The translations under genes and the position numbers were made by a program. A DNA stretch of 64,000 bases. Origin: a virus. The stretch is taken from IMG/VR virus record IMGVR_UViG_3300008110_000046, positions 1 through 64,000 of that record. One strand, written 5' to 3'. Below the pieces are notes generated by a model, which was not told where the DNA came from, ran no database searches, and saw only the letters and a list, made by a program, of their open reading frames with translations. Positions 46,218 through 54,609 of the stretch are shown one piece after another; the stretch's first letter is position 1; every line of letters starts with the position of its first letter.

Positions 46218-46225
46218 TATTTACT
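46218..46225 (-). promoter_or_regulatory. Late promoter box AGTAAATA, leaderless arrangement
   Basis: Minus-strand AGTAAATA ends 5 nt before the ATG of the 92-aa gene (spacer CTGCT), immediately after the capsid terminator. It is the same octamer as at gp17. Confidence 0.68.
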
Positions 46226-46228
46226 CAC

Positions 46229-46258
46229 AAAAAAGCCCACCGAAGTGGGCTTTTTGTT
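46229..46258 (-). terminator. Intrinsic terminator after major capsid gene
   Basis: Stem AAAGCCCAC/GTGGGCTTT (46232-46240 with 46245-46253) has a CGAA loop and flanking A/T tracts. It ends the gp22-gp23 transcript on the minus strand. Confidence 0.92.
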
Positions 46259-46276
46259 TGCTTTGTAACTCTAAGA

Positions 46277-47455
46277 TTACTGGAAGCTAACGTTGCTAGA
46301 TGTGATAGCAACTTTGCTTAGGTAATCAGCCGCGTTACCTAGAGAAGAAGCAGTGTTGCTTAGTTCTACGTAACCATAACGTGTCATAAAGCCAACTACT
46401 GGTTCAAAAGTAGCTGGATCTAGAACAACGCCAGAGCTCATTAGAGGAATGTATGGGCAATAGAATGCAGCCGCATCAGCTTCGCTTGGTCCTTTGTAAC
46501 CTAGTAGAACTTGGTTATTGTCTTGACCACTGTCAGCTAAGTATGCGTCAACGTAAACACGCATAGCACCGTTCAATGTACCAACAAACTTAGTGTTTGT
46601 AGGTGCTTCAAAAGTACCTTCTGTTGTACGTGCAAATGCACTTGTAGTAGCAGACTGAAGAATTGTAAGAGCTTGGTTACTTACAACTGCCCAGTTAGCC
46701 GCACCACGACGTGTACGCTGTGCAATCTTGTTTGCTTCACGGTTGATTAGAACTGCTAATGCGGCATGCTCGTCACCAACGAATGTAGCTGTACCACTTA
46801 CTGCTGCCTGGTCGTATGTAGAACCAACACCAGCTAGTGTACGTAGGGAAGCTAGAACTTCTTGATCGATTTCAGCAGTAATTTCTTGTGCTAGAGCAGC
46901 CATAATTTCTGCTTCAATATCGATACCTTGTTGTGCTTGTGCATCTTGAGCAGCTTCGAAGGTCCAACGTGCGCTTAGTTTGCGTGTCTTAGCTTCAACA
47001 GCTTGTTTCAAGATTTGAATGCTCATACGCTTACCTGGTGTACCTTCTAGGCTAGCAGTAGCGGCAGCTTTACCGTCACCACTGGAACCTGTACCAGAGT
47101 AGCTAGTAGCAATCTTGAATGGGCTTAGTGCTTCTTCACCAGCTGTGATACCATCACTTGTATCAGCATAGCGGATACGTAGTGTATGAATCTGACCAAC
47201 TGGACCAGTCATTGGTTGAACGCCGACGATTTCGTTAGCGATAACTGTTGGCATAACACGACGGATTACTGGAAGAATCACGCGGTTTAGTGTTGCAACA
47301 TTACCAGCACTTGTAGAGCCAGCTGTTGCACTTTCTGCAAGATACTTACGAGTATTCTCTAATGTAACACCCATAACGGCCTTTTTATGACCTTGTAGGC
47401 CTTCTAGTAGGGCCTCTTTAGTTTCTTGCCATTTTTCGTTTAGCAATACGGACAT
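46277..47455 (-). CDS. 23: Major capsid protein gp23
   Basis: Protein of 392 aa (T4 gp23: 521 aa). It forms the hexamers of the head shell. Typical of the family are NRVILPVIRRVMPTVIANEI, VQPMTGPVGQIHTLRIRY, RKLSARWTFEAAQDAQAQ and the C-terminal VLDPATFEPVVGFMTRYG. The N-terminal ~40 residues end in KYLAES, which fits a gp21 cleavage site (LxE), so a propeptide is probably removed. The small insert region compared with T4 explains the shorter length. AAGGAG lies before the ATG and a terminator follows. Confidence 0.97.
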   Translation of the reverse strand: MSVLLNEKWQETKEALLEGLQGHKKAVMGVTLENTRKYLAESATAGSTSAGNVATLNRVILPVIRRVMPTVIANEIVGVQPMTGPVGQIHTLRIRYADTSDGITAGEEALSPFKIATSYSGTGSSGDGKAAATASLEGTPGKRMSIQILKQAVEAKTRKLSARWTFEAAQDAQAQQGIDIEAEIMAALAQEITAEIDQEVLASLRTLAGVGSTYDQAAVSGTATFVGDEHAALAVLINREANKIAQRTRRGAANWAVVSNQALTILQSATTSAFARTTEGTFEAPTNTKFVGTLNGAMRVYVDAYLADSGQDNNQVLLGYKGPSEADAAAFYCPYIPLMSSGVVLDPATFEPVVGFMTRYGYVELSNTASSLGNAADYLSKVAITSSNVSFQ

Positions 47456-47467
47456 TTTGTCATCTCC

Positions 47468-48571
47468 TTAGTTTTTAAGACCCGCTAGTTTGCGGATGTC
47501 AATTAAATTATCAATACCTTCTTGAACTTCGGCAGTGATTTTGGTAGGCTTGTCGCCTGTGATTTCTTTGCTTTCATTTAGTGCCTGTTTTTGTGCCTTT
47601 GCGTGTGCCTTACCTTCCATCACCGCTGGTAAGTACTTGTCAAACGCTACGGACAACTTAGCAGTCTGTACAGACTCTAGGAGTTGACTCATAATCGCTC
47701 TCTTTTCACTACTTAGCGGAGCTAGTAATTCTTGCATTGCTTCCTTGCGTTCCATCAAGTCTTGAGCAATGCGAGCTTCACGCTCCTTGCTTTCAACTAG
47801 TTGTTGTGCTTCAGATAATGCTTGTTGTGCTTCAGCTAGTTCTGCTTCTTTCTTATCAACAATCTTCAACAAACGTGAAGTTGTTGACTTTTCATTAACA
47901 TGACTAGCCATATATTCTGCTGTGAAGGCTTCAAAAATCTTGCGTCCAAAGTGATTCTGACGAGCACTATCAATGTCTTCACGTAGTTGAGTGATTTCAG
48001 TTGTTAACTTTTCACTTACTGCGTTTTCAACAATAGCGGCGCTCTTCTGGATAAACGCTTGTTTGATTTCAGCAAATTTTTCTTTTGCTTCACGAACTAA
48101 ACGTACTTTGGTTTCTGCAAGGTCTTTTTTATCTTCTGCGAATTCTTGGATTTCACGAGCTAGTGCTTCTACTACAAAAGCTTCTAACTTAGCGAAATTT
48201 TCTGCAACTTTTTGACGGTCGCTTTGGAATTCACCTAACTCTTTTGCTAGATTCTGGATAACAAAAGTTTCAAGTAATTGAGAATCTTTGGTCATCTTTG
48301 CTACATATTGAGCTTGTGCTTCCGCTAGGCTCTGTCTGTCAGCAACGAATTCAGCGATCTCTCCGGTCAACTTCTCACCTACCATCTTGTCAAGACTTTC
48401 AATCATAACGCTACGATCGTGATCGTAACGTTGTGCAAATTCTTCACGCAATTCGGCAGTAAGTTGGTCGCGAGTTTCTTGGAGCTTTGTGGTCCAAGCT
48501 GTTTCGATGTCAGCCTTAATTTCCTCAGAAATTACGCCGCTCTCGAAAAGTTTTTTGAATGCGTCCAACAT
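47468..48571 (-). CDS. 22: Prohead core scaffold gp22
   Basis: Protein of 367 aa (T4 gp22: 269 aa). It fills the prohead and is degraded by gp21. Nearly the whole length is charged coiled coil (KLEAFVVEALAREIQEFAED, ESKEREARIAQDLMERKEAM). The C-terminus GIDNLIDIRKLAGLKN carries the motif also found twice at the end of the 878-aa late protein. The N-terminus FKKLFESG has an LxE-type site. It lies between gp21 and gp23, the standard order, with GAGGAG before the ATG. Confidence 0.93.
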   Translation of the reverse strand: MLDAFKKLFESGVISEEIKADIETAWTTKLQETRDQLTAELREEFAQRYDHDRSVMIESLDKMVGEKLTGEIAEFVADRQSLAEAQAQYVAKMTKDSQLLETFVIQNLAKELGEFQSDRQKVAENFAKLEAFVVEALAREIQEFAEDKKDLAETKVRLVREAKEKFAEIKQAFIQKSAAIVENAVSEKLTTEITQLREDIDSARQNHFGRKIFEAFTAEYMASHVNEKSTTSRLLKIVDKKEAELAEAQQALSEAQQLVESKEREARIAQDLMERKEAMQELLAPLSSEKRAIMSQLLESVQTAKLSVAFDKYLPAVMEGKAHAKAQKQALNESKEITGDKPTKITAEVQEGIDNLIDIRKLAGLKN

Positions 48572-48589
48572 TTCTATTTCTCCTCGGGC

Positions 48590-49216
48590 TTATTTTAGAC
48601 CTTGAATAATATTAAGGAGACTTTCCTTAAGATATTTTTGGGCCTTTGGATCTTCTTTAACTTCGTGTGCTATTTGCATAGCTCTATAACCACCTTTAGA
48701 ATTCATAAAATGTTCATAAATGGCTGTAGGATATGCACCTGGCGCACTTGGCTGTGCTACTACGTCGACTGTAATAATTTCAAAATCTGACACTTCGCCA
48801 GTTCTATCATCAACGTTGCCGCTACCTCTGCTACTAACACCTAGCTTAACGCCAGACTCTAACATGGTGCGGACTAAATTTCCCATTGGCGTTGGCAAAA
48901 TTTTAAATTTGCCGTAGCCGTTTGGACCGTCCATCCACATATCTGTAATCATGTGACTGACACGATCCAAATTTACTTTTAAGTCATCTGGATGATCAAC
49001 TTCGCCTAATACGCTATATCCATTTTTGATTTGATCAATCAACGTCTTGACAGCATTGCCAATTTGGTCTACAGGATAAACACGCTGATTTGCGTTGCGT
49101 ATCCCGCCTTGAATGCAAATACCCTTCATATAAAGGTTTTTTCCATCCTTGTCGTCGGATTCAACAATACAACGTGCTTGATCGAAGCTTAAACTTTCGC
49201 GTAATAATAGGCTCAT
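48590..49216 (-). CDS. 21: Prohead protease gp21
   Basis: Protein of 208 aa (T4 gp21: 212 aa). This serine protease matures the prohead by cutting after (L/I)xE sites. The catalytic His lies in LGEVDHPDDLKV and the Ser in KLGVSSRGSGNVDD, the usual herpes-protease-like arrangement; MKGICIQGGIRNANQRVYP near the N-terminus is also typical. The C-terminus has KYLKES, a possible self-cleavage site. Substrates in this phage probably include gp22, gp23 and the CTS-bearing 194-aa protein. Confidence 0.95.
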   Translation of the reverse strand: MSLLLRESLSFDQARCIVESDDKDGKNLYMKGICIQGGIRNANQRVYPVDQIGNAVKTLIDQIKNGYSVLGEVDHPDDLKVNLDRVSHMITDMWMDGPNGYGKFKILPTPMGNLVRTMLESGVKLGVSSRGSGNVDDRTGEVSDFEIITVDVVAQPSAPGAYPTAIYEHFMNSKGGYRAMQIAHEVKEDPKAQKYLKESLLNIIQGLK

Positions 49217-49229
49217 TAATTTGTCCTAA

Positions 49230-50063
49230 TTACTTGGCGTGGCTTGGAGCTAGTGGGCTCTTGGTATTGCCTGCGCTTTCTCCGCTACCTTTTTTCTCAG
49301 CGCCATGACCTTTGCTGTCCTTGCTGAAAAATTGTTTAGCATTGGTGCCGCCTGGAACATTAACATTACCTGCGTTATCTTCCTTTGCACTTGGGTTTAG
49401 CAAGCCACCTTTGACTCCACCCTTTTCATCACCAGATCCTAATTTAAATGCTGTTCCGCCCATACGGTTTTCACCTGCTACTGGACTTTTAGCATTTACA
49501 CTCTTTTCACCTGCGCCTTTCTTCTCTGCGCCGTGTCCATCACTTACTTTTTCGGTATATTCACGAATCATGAACTCGTCTTTCTGTTCATCATCGCCTT
49601 CTTCACCTTCTTCACCTTCTTCATCGCCCATGTCGTCCATGCCTTCTTCGCCGGACATTAGAGCTTCAAATTCTGCTTTTAGTTCTGCTAGAGCGTCTTC
49701 TAGGTCATCAATACGTGCATCTGTATCGCCTTCTTCACCCTCATCGCCAAATTCGTCGCCGAAGTCGCCCATGTCTCCATCGTCCATGCCGTCAGCTTCC
49801 ATGTCACCAACTAGATCGTCAGTTTCATCTTCAACTGCGCCACCAATTTCGATCACGCTTTCTTCTTCCATTCCAAAACTTTCTTCAGTTTTGTCTTGTT
49901 TATTTTTTTCATCTTCTTCGTCTTTTTTTGCTTCTTCTTCAGCAATTAGACTTTCATAAATGCCACGGCTTTTTTCCACAACGATTTGATGGAAAAGCTC
50001 ATTGGCCTTTTCAGTTTCTTCGTTAACTAGATAATCTAGTAATTGTTCAAATTTAGATTGCAT
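49230..50063 (-). CDS. Very acidic prohead core protein (277 aa)
   Basis: N-terminal ~45 residues are helical (FEQLLDYLVNEETEKANELF). Residues ~80-165 are extremely acidic with runs of D, E, G and M. The C-terminal third holds two copies of a GHGAEKKG(A/S)GE unit followed by KSP(V/L)A. Its place between gp20 and gp21 is that of small core proteins gp67/gp68 in T4, but the sequence does not resemble them clearly. Acidic core proteins help shape the prohead and are later degraded. A TGTAAATA box and AAGGAG lie upstream. Confidence 0.8.
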   Translation of the reverse strand: MQSKFEQLLDYLVNEETEKANELFHQIVVEKSRGIYESLIAEEEAKKDEEDEKNKQDKTEESFGMEEESVIEIGGAVEDETDDLVGDMEADGMDDGDMGDFGDEFGDEGEEGDTDARIDDLEDALAELKAEFEALMSGEEGMDDMGDEEGEEGEEGDDEQKDEFMIREYTEKVSDGHGAEKKGAGEKSVNAKSPVAGENRMGGTAFKLGSGDEKGGVKGGLLNPSAKEDNAGNVNVPGGTNAKQFFSKDSKGHGAEKKGSGESAGNTKSPLAPSHAK

Positions 50064-50101
50064 TGCAAGGTCTCCTTAAATTTAGGCAAGGCTGTCGAGT
50101 A

Positions 50102-50109
50102 TATTTACA
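50102..50109 (-). promoter_or_regulatory. Late promoter-like box TGTAAATA for acidic core gene
   Basis: Minus-strand TGTAAATA lies ~40 nt before the ATG; a second AT-rich element (TATATAAATTA) sits ~15 nt further upstream. Either could start the gp21-gp22-gp23 unit. Confidence 0.45.
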
Positions 50110-50184
50110 GCGTAGATAATTTATATAGCAGAAATACGTCAAAAAGACGCATTTTTGACGTTAAATGTCAAATAATTTTTAATT

Positions 50185-50445
50185 TTATTGAGCAGGTTGA
50201 ACTGGAGTTGCGTACTGAGCTTGTATTAATTCAGACTCCATTGCAAGTTCTGCCATGTGTGCTTCATAATTTTTACGCATTTGATTTATCTGTTTCAAAG
50301 ACAAACGTGTCTTTCTTGTATCAGATAACTCAAGTTTGTGTTTATCATCTTCTGGCTCATAGCGTTTATCCGCAATCATATCGGCGTCAAAATCATCTTC
50401 GCCTTTATAATCTTTGTCAAAATAAATGAATTCACGTAAGAACAT
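50185..50445 (-). CDS. Conserved small prohead-cluster protein (86 aa)
   Basis: The N-terminus MFLREFIYFDKD and the block KLELSDTRKTRLSLKQINQM are like small proteins I recall after gp20 in cyanophages, often called gp68-like core proteins; I cannot assign it with certainty. The centre is acidic, the rest helical. It starts 11 nt after the gp20 stop with no Shine-Dalgarno; a late-box-like AATAAATA overlaps the gp20 stop 8 nt upstream. Confidence 0.8.
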   Translation of the reverse strand: MFLREFIYFDKDYKGEDDFDADMIADKRYEPEDDKHKLELSDTRKTRLSLKQINQMRKNYEAHMAELAMESELIQAQYATPVQPAQ

Positions 50446-50453
50446 AGTAGTAT

Positions 50454-50461
50454 TATTTATT
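50454..50461 (-). promoter_or_regulatory. Late promoter-like box AATAAATA overlapping gp20 stop
   Basis: Minus-strand AATAAATA contains the TAA stop of gp20 and lies 8 nt before the next ATG. It could be chance, but the same spacing family recurs at gp14. Confidence 0.4.
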
Positions 50462-52181
50462 GTGCAGGGGCAGGAGTTGCACTTGCACCTATGGATTCTG
50501 GGCCACCTGCTGGCTCTGCGCCTGGTGGCGGTACATCTGGATTTTCTTCTTCACCACTTAATGAATCCATATCACCTTGTATACCACCTGGTGTAATGCC
50601 AATACCACGCATTTCCTGTCCAGGTGCTTGTGCTGTACCAGTGTCTCCAACGATGTTTTCTTGACGCCATAGCATTTCGTTTTCCTGCATTTCTTCTGCA
50701 CTTAGTCCTAAGAAACGCTTTAATGCAAATCGTTTGCTCATGTAAGGTACTTCAGATACTGCTTGGAATGTGCTTACACGTTGTCCATCTAGCTCTGTTT
50801 GACGATAAGCCGCAAAGTTTTGTGGAGGATTAAACTTTAAATCAAAGATGTTAGGGTCAATATTAATACCACTATTCTTTAGATATAGTTTAAATTCTAA
50901 GTCAAACGCTTCAGCAAATAAGCTCTGTAAACGCTCACAATAATAGTTAAAACGTAGCTCTTGAATGTATGCAGTACCTACACGACCATCGGTAAAACTT
51001 GCATTTGAATCGTCTGGACCTGTTGGCAAATAGCTACTTGGTATGCGTAAAGCACGGAATAATTTGTTGGTAAAGAAGCGTAAATCTTCAATCTCACCCA
51101 AGTTTGAACCGCCTTGTAATGTGTCAACACGGCTACCACGACCCTCTGCTGTTTGTGGGAAGAAGTAATCTTCTGTGGTGCTTAGTGGGTTAAAACCACT
51201 GTCAATAACTGACTGACCACCGCCTGTAATACTTGGGATACGGCGTTGATTAACTTCATTTTTAACACGTTCTACGAAACTCATAGCCATGTGACTTGGC
51301 ATGTTACCAACGTCAATGTAAAAAATTCTACGTTCTGGAGCACGGACAACACGATAGATAATAATCGCATCTTCCAATAATTCTTTTTGTTTGTAAACTT
51401 TAAAACACATTTCCAGCAGACTATTGCCAAATGGATAGTTGCTGTCCAGTCCTTCACTTAAACTTAAATGAATAACATGATTAGCGTCAACTGCTACTTG
51501 ATCTTGACTATGACTGAATCTGCTGCCAGTTAATTGCGGATATCCGCCAACCATACCACGTTGGAATCCACCACCAGTTACATAGGCCGCATTTCCTGGC
51601 GTTGCTCCTGGAGCATTTGGATTGATTTGTGTAACCGTTAGTGTTTGTAAATTAATGTTTAAATCACGAATAACATACTGCTCTGGAATTTTTCCTTCAC
51701 TTTCGTTAACAATGATTTTATCGACTTTGCTAGGATCAATGTAAATCCATTTTTGTGTTTCTGGATCACGTACAAAGAAGCAGTCCCCGTATTTGTATAA
51801 ATTACGTATTGTTTTAAAAATTCTAACATCAAATTGATTGAGTTTATACCACTGCTGTAGATACTTTTTGATCAATTTAATTTCAGTGTTTGTTGCTTGT
51901 TCGTTATAGCTTACAGTAAAACAAGTACCGTTATCTTTGTTTTTCTGTGTGCAAAATTCTGCTAAAATATCTAAAGCCGCATTAACTTCACTGTCAGCAT
52001 CCATGGTTTGATACTGCTGATAACGCTCTAATCTATTAGGATGACCGCTATAAACATCTGGAAGGAAGCTAGAGTAGTTGCTACGATAGGCGTTATACGC
52101 ACTACCTTGTCCGCTTATAGGACTCATGGCTCCGCCTTGATTGTTAACTTTAACAGGTGTGAAATACTTTTTCCAAGCCAT
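50457..52181 (-). CDS. 20: Portal protein gp20
   Basis: Protein of 574 aa (T4 gp20: 524 aa). A dodecamer at one head vertex serves as the DNA channel and initiates head assembly. Typical are DADSEVNAALDILAEFCTQ, LFRALRIPSSYLPTGPDD, LLEDAIIIYRVVRAPERRIF and YIDVGNMPSHMA. The C-terminus is Pro/Gly/Ala-rich and probably disordered. It lies directly downstream of the tape measure gene. AAGGATTAAGG precedes the ATG. Confidence 0.96.
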   Translation of the reverse strand: MAWKKYFTPVKVNNQGGAMSPISGQGSAYNAYRSNYSSFLPDVYSGHPNRLERYQQYQTMDADSEVNAALDILAEFCTQKNKDNGTCFTVSYNEQATNTEIKLIKKYLQQWYKLNQFDVRIFKTIRNLYKYGDCFFVRDPETQKWIYIDPSKVDKIIVNESEGKIPEQYVIRDLNINLQTLTVTQINPNAPGATPGNAAYVTGGGFQRGMVGGYPQLTGSRFSHSQDQVAVDANHVIHLSLSEGLDSNYPFGNSLLEMCFKVYKQKELLEDAIIIYRVVRAPERRIFYIDVGNMPSHMAMSFVERVKNEVNQRRIPSITGGGQSVIDSGFNPLSTTEDYFFPQTAEGRGSRVDTLQGGSNLGEIEDLRFFTNKLFRALRIPSSYLPTGPDDSNASFTDGRVGTAYIQELRFNYYCERLQSLFAEAFDLEFKLYLKNSGINIDPNIFDLKFNPPQNFAAYRQTELDGQRVSTFQAVSEVPYMSKRFALKRFLGLSAEEMQENEMLWRQENIVGDTGTAQAPGQEMRGIGITPGGIQGDMDSLSGEEENPDVPPPGAEPAGGPESIGASATPAPAQ

Positions 52182-52190
52182 CCTTAATCC

Positions 52191-54542
52191 TTATTTTTGT
52201 AGGTTTTGTTTTAATATATCAGTTAATCTAGAAAAGGCACTTTCTAGATTTTTTACAGCAGTCATCGTACCTTCATTTGCAGTTTTCATAGCACCGTCCC
52301 ACCAATCAGGCTTAACAAATGATACTATTGACACATTGTTATTTACCGTTCCTGCCATGGGTACTACAACATTTCCTGTACCGGCTCCACTTGCATCAGA
52401 GGGCGCCGCAGTGTCTGCTCTTACCTGTGTTCGAGCACTATTTTCTTGATATTGCTTTAATATATTCTGTGCATCATTTCGAAGACTTTGACTGACTGTA
52501 GGATCAATTATTTGAACTTTAACCAATGACTCACCATTATTTGTTTTTTCATCAATGATATTAAATTGATCTTTTTTCAATCCAAAATCATTCATCAATG
52601 AATTAACTATGGCATCCTTGGTTAATTTTACAGATTCATCTAAATTCTTTCCTTCTAATTCTTTAACTTTAAAACCTAATGCAGATTCTCTTGGATTTCC
52701 ACTTGGTATTAAATTAGGATCTGAAGTTGCGCCGCCAGTTGTTTTAAGTTGTCTCTGCAACATTGCACCTAGAATGAGCGTTCCAGCTTGATTATCAGTA
52801 ACCTTAAGTGCTTCTGTGAGTTTTTTAATTAAATCATTGTTTACAGTTTCAGTAACATCAATTTGGCGATTTTCGCCACTCGCTGTTCTTCTATCAACTG
52901 TTAATCTACTTGACGCACTCTGATTAGAAGGGACTGCATTAGAAGCATTATTTGAACTTGCATTAGCGTCGCCTAATCGCACGTTGAGTAATTTTTCAAC
53001 GTATGCTTCCATTTCATTGATACCCTTGTTCATAATATCATCAGGAATTGGCATATCAATTCCGTATGAACTTAGCATTTGATTAAAATACTTTCTAGCA
53101 GAATCTAGTGCGTTTCCGCCTGCTTCTAGACCTAAGTCAGCTAATTTTAATGATGATGTTGCTATGGCTAAACCAAGTCTGTTCAGTTGTCTATTAACTC
53201 CAGCAGTTGTGTGAGCTAATTTGATTTGATTATTTTGTAATTGTGTGAAGGAATCTAATGTCTTACCGTCAGGAGTTAAATTATCTTTTAAATTTGAAAC
53301 AATTCTTTTCAACTCTTCTGGTTTAGCATCTCTAAGACCTGTTATAAACAATAGTTGTTGTTCTAAAAATTTTGCCTGTTCGCCACCTGCTATGAGTTGT
53401 GCATCAACCTCTTGTCTTAACCTTTGTAATTGATCATCAGAAATATTTTTTGCAAAATCTAACAGACCAGATTTGGTAAGTGCTTCTTCTGCATTTTTAC
53501 CTTGACTTAGAAGACTCATAAAATCTTCTAGTTCATTGTTCATTCCTGTAAAGCCTTTTACAGCTTGAAACAAGGCTGCTTCTTGAGATGTTGCTTCACC
53601 TTTTAAACTTTTCATCACAGCTATGGCAATATCAGCACTTCCAGTTAAACTTTGTAAAAAATTAACCGCAGTTTTTTCACCATCGTTCAAAGTTCTCATA
53701 AAAAGTCTATTGGTAATTTTTTGATTGGCTTTGGCCATTTCTTCCATCATTGCTCTACTATTAGAACCTATGGCTGTGGCAAATATGTTCAACTCTCTAG
53801 TAGATCTCAACATGCCTTGCCCAAATCCCTTGTAATCGTTGCCATATCGTTTCAGTACGTCACCAAACCCACCAGATGCTTCGGCAGCTAATAACATTTG
53901 TTCAGTTACTCTTTGCGGCGCAATACCAAGACGACCAAATTGGTTCATCAAATCAGGAGTTACTTCTTTAAATACATTTCTTAAATTTTTAAGTCCACCA
54001 CTAACTGACGTTGACCCAATTTTTAAACTAAAACCAAATTTATCAACTAGTTCAGTGACACCTCGTACATCAGTACCTAGTTCAGTGGCTTGGACACCTA
54101 ACTTACTAAATTCTTCAACAGTTGCACCGCCTACTTGTACCATTCTACTGTAAGCATTCTGTTGTTCCTGTAGCATTGCAACAGATTCAGAAGCAAATCC
54201 AAAGAACTTGGCTAACACACTACTTTCTTTTCTAAGTTCTCCTGCTATCGTACTAAACGTATAGCTGACATTTTCAATATTAGATTCAAGGCCTCGAACT
54301 ATCTTGTAGGCACCTGTGCCCACTCCTTTGAATATCTCTGCAACGTCCTTCATAGAACTTGCAGTACTTTTAACAGCGTTTGCCGCGCCTTCTATTCTTC
54401 TTCTAGTGGACTTATCAGTATTATTGTCAACTATTTTATTTCTACTCAATACGTCCAAAATGGCATCAAGAGTATCCTCCGTTGCCATGTTTCGCAACGT
54501 AACATTTTCGCTACCAATATTACCTGTTACTGATCCAGCCAT
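52191..54542 (-). CDS. Tail tape measure protein
   Basis: Protein of 783 aa, the size class of tape measures (T4 gp29: 590 aa). It sets tail length and lies inside the tube. Long helical stretches (AEIFKGVGTGAYKIVRGLES, VQVGGATVEEFSKLG, SRAMMEEMAKANQKIT) and repeated Ala/Gly/Leu-rich helices fit the class; residues ~100-330 resemble the usual TMP N-terminal part. It is divergent from the gp26/gp51-like genes, which in T4 act as assembly factors for gp29. AGGAG lies before the ATG with a late box further up. Confidence 0.85.
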   Translation of the reverse strand: MAGSVTGNIGSENVTLRNMATEDTLDAILDVLSRNKIVDNNTDKSTRRRIEGAANAVKSTASSMKDVAEIFKGVGTGAYKIVRGLESNIENVSYTFSTIAGELRKESSVLAKFFGFASESVAMLQEQQNAYSRMVQVGGATVEEFSKLGVQATELGTDVRGVTELVDKFGFSLKIGSTSVSGGLKNLRNVFKEVTPDLMNQFGRLGIAPQRVTEQMLLAAEASGGFGDVLKRYGNDYKGFGQGMLRSTRELNIFATAIGSNSRAMMEEMAKANQKITNRLFMRTLNDGEKTAVNFLQSLTGSADIAIAVMKSLKGEATSQEAALFQAVKGFTGMNNELEDFMSLLSQGKNAEEALTKSGLLDFAKNISDDQLQRLRQEVDAQLIAGGEQAKFLEQQLLFITGLRDAKPEELKRIVSNLKDNLTPDGKTLDSFTQLQNNQIKLAHTTAGVNRQLNRLGLAIATSSLKLADLGLEAGGNALDSARKYFNQMLSSYGIDMPIPDDIMNKGINEMEAYVEKLLNVRLGDANASSNNASNAVPSNQSASSRLTVDRRTASGENRQIDVTETVNNDLIKKLTEALKVTDNQAGTLILGAMLQRQLKTTGGATSDPNLIPSGNPRESALGFKVKELEGKNLDESVKLTKDAIVNSLMNDFGLKKDQFNIIDEKTNNGESLVKVQIIDPTVSQSLRNDAQNILKQYQENSARTQVRADTAAPSDASGAGTGNVVVPMAGTVNNNVSIVSFVKPDWWDGAMKTANEGTMTAVKNLESAFSRLTDILKQNLQK

Positions 54543-54567
54543 TAAAATTCTCCTAGAAAACTGCGTA

Positions 54568-54575
54568 TATAAATA
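54568..54575 (+). promoter_or_regulatory. Perfect late promoter TATAAATA for gp26-like gene
   Basis: Exact match to the T4 late consensus, 34 nt before the GTG start of the gp26-like gene. It overlaps the promoter zone of the divergent tape measure gene. Confidence 0.75.
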
Positions 54576-54588
54576 TTAACCTATACTA

Positions 54589-54596
54589 TATTTATT
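54589..54596 (-). promoter_or_regulatory. Late promoter box AATAAATA for tape measure gene
   Basis: Minus-strand AATAAATA about 46 nt before the tape measure ATG. It lies on the opposite strand just downstream of the perfect plus-strand box, so the two transcripts would overlap at their 5' ends. Confidence 0.55.
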
Positions 54597-54609
54597 GGAG
54601 TTACAAATC

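Noticed and set aside
46277-47455. Vertex protein gp24 as alternative to gp23
   Set aside because: Only one capsid gene is present, in the standard order after gp22, with typical gp23 blocks.
49312-49959. Plus-strand Ser/Pro-rich reading frame opposite the acidic core gene
   Set aside because: It is the mirror of D/E/G-rich codons of the real minus-strand gene; no start signal or protein-like composition.
54595-54609. TTG start for the gp26-like gene
   Set aside because: TTGGAG is the Shine-Dalgarno for the GTG at 54610; homology begins at NPLTAF.
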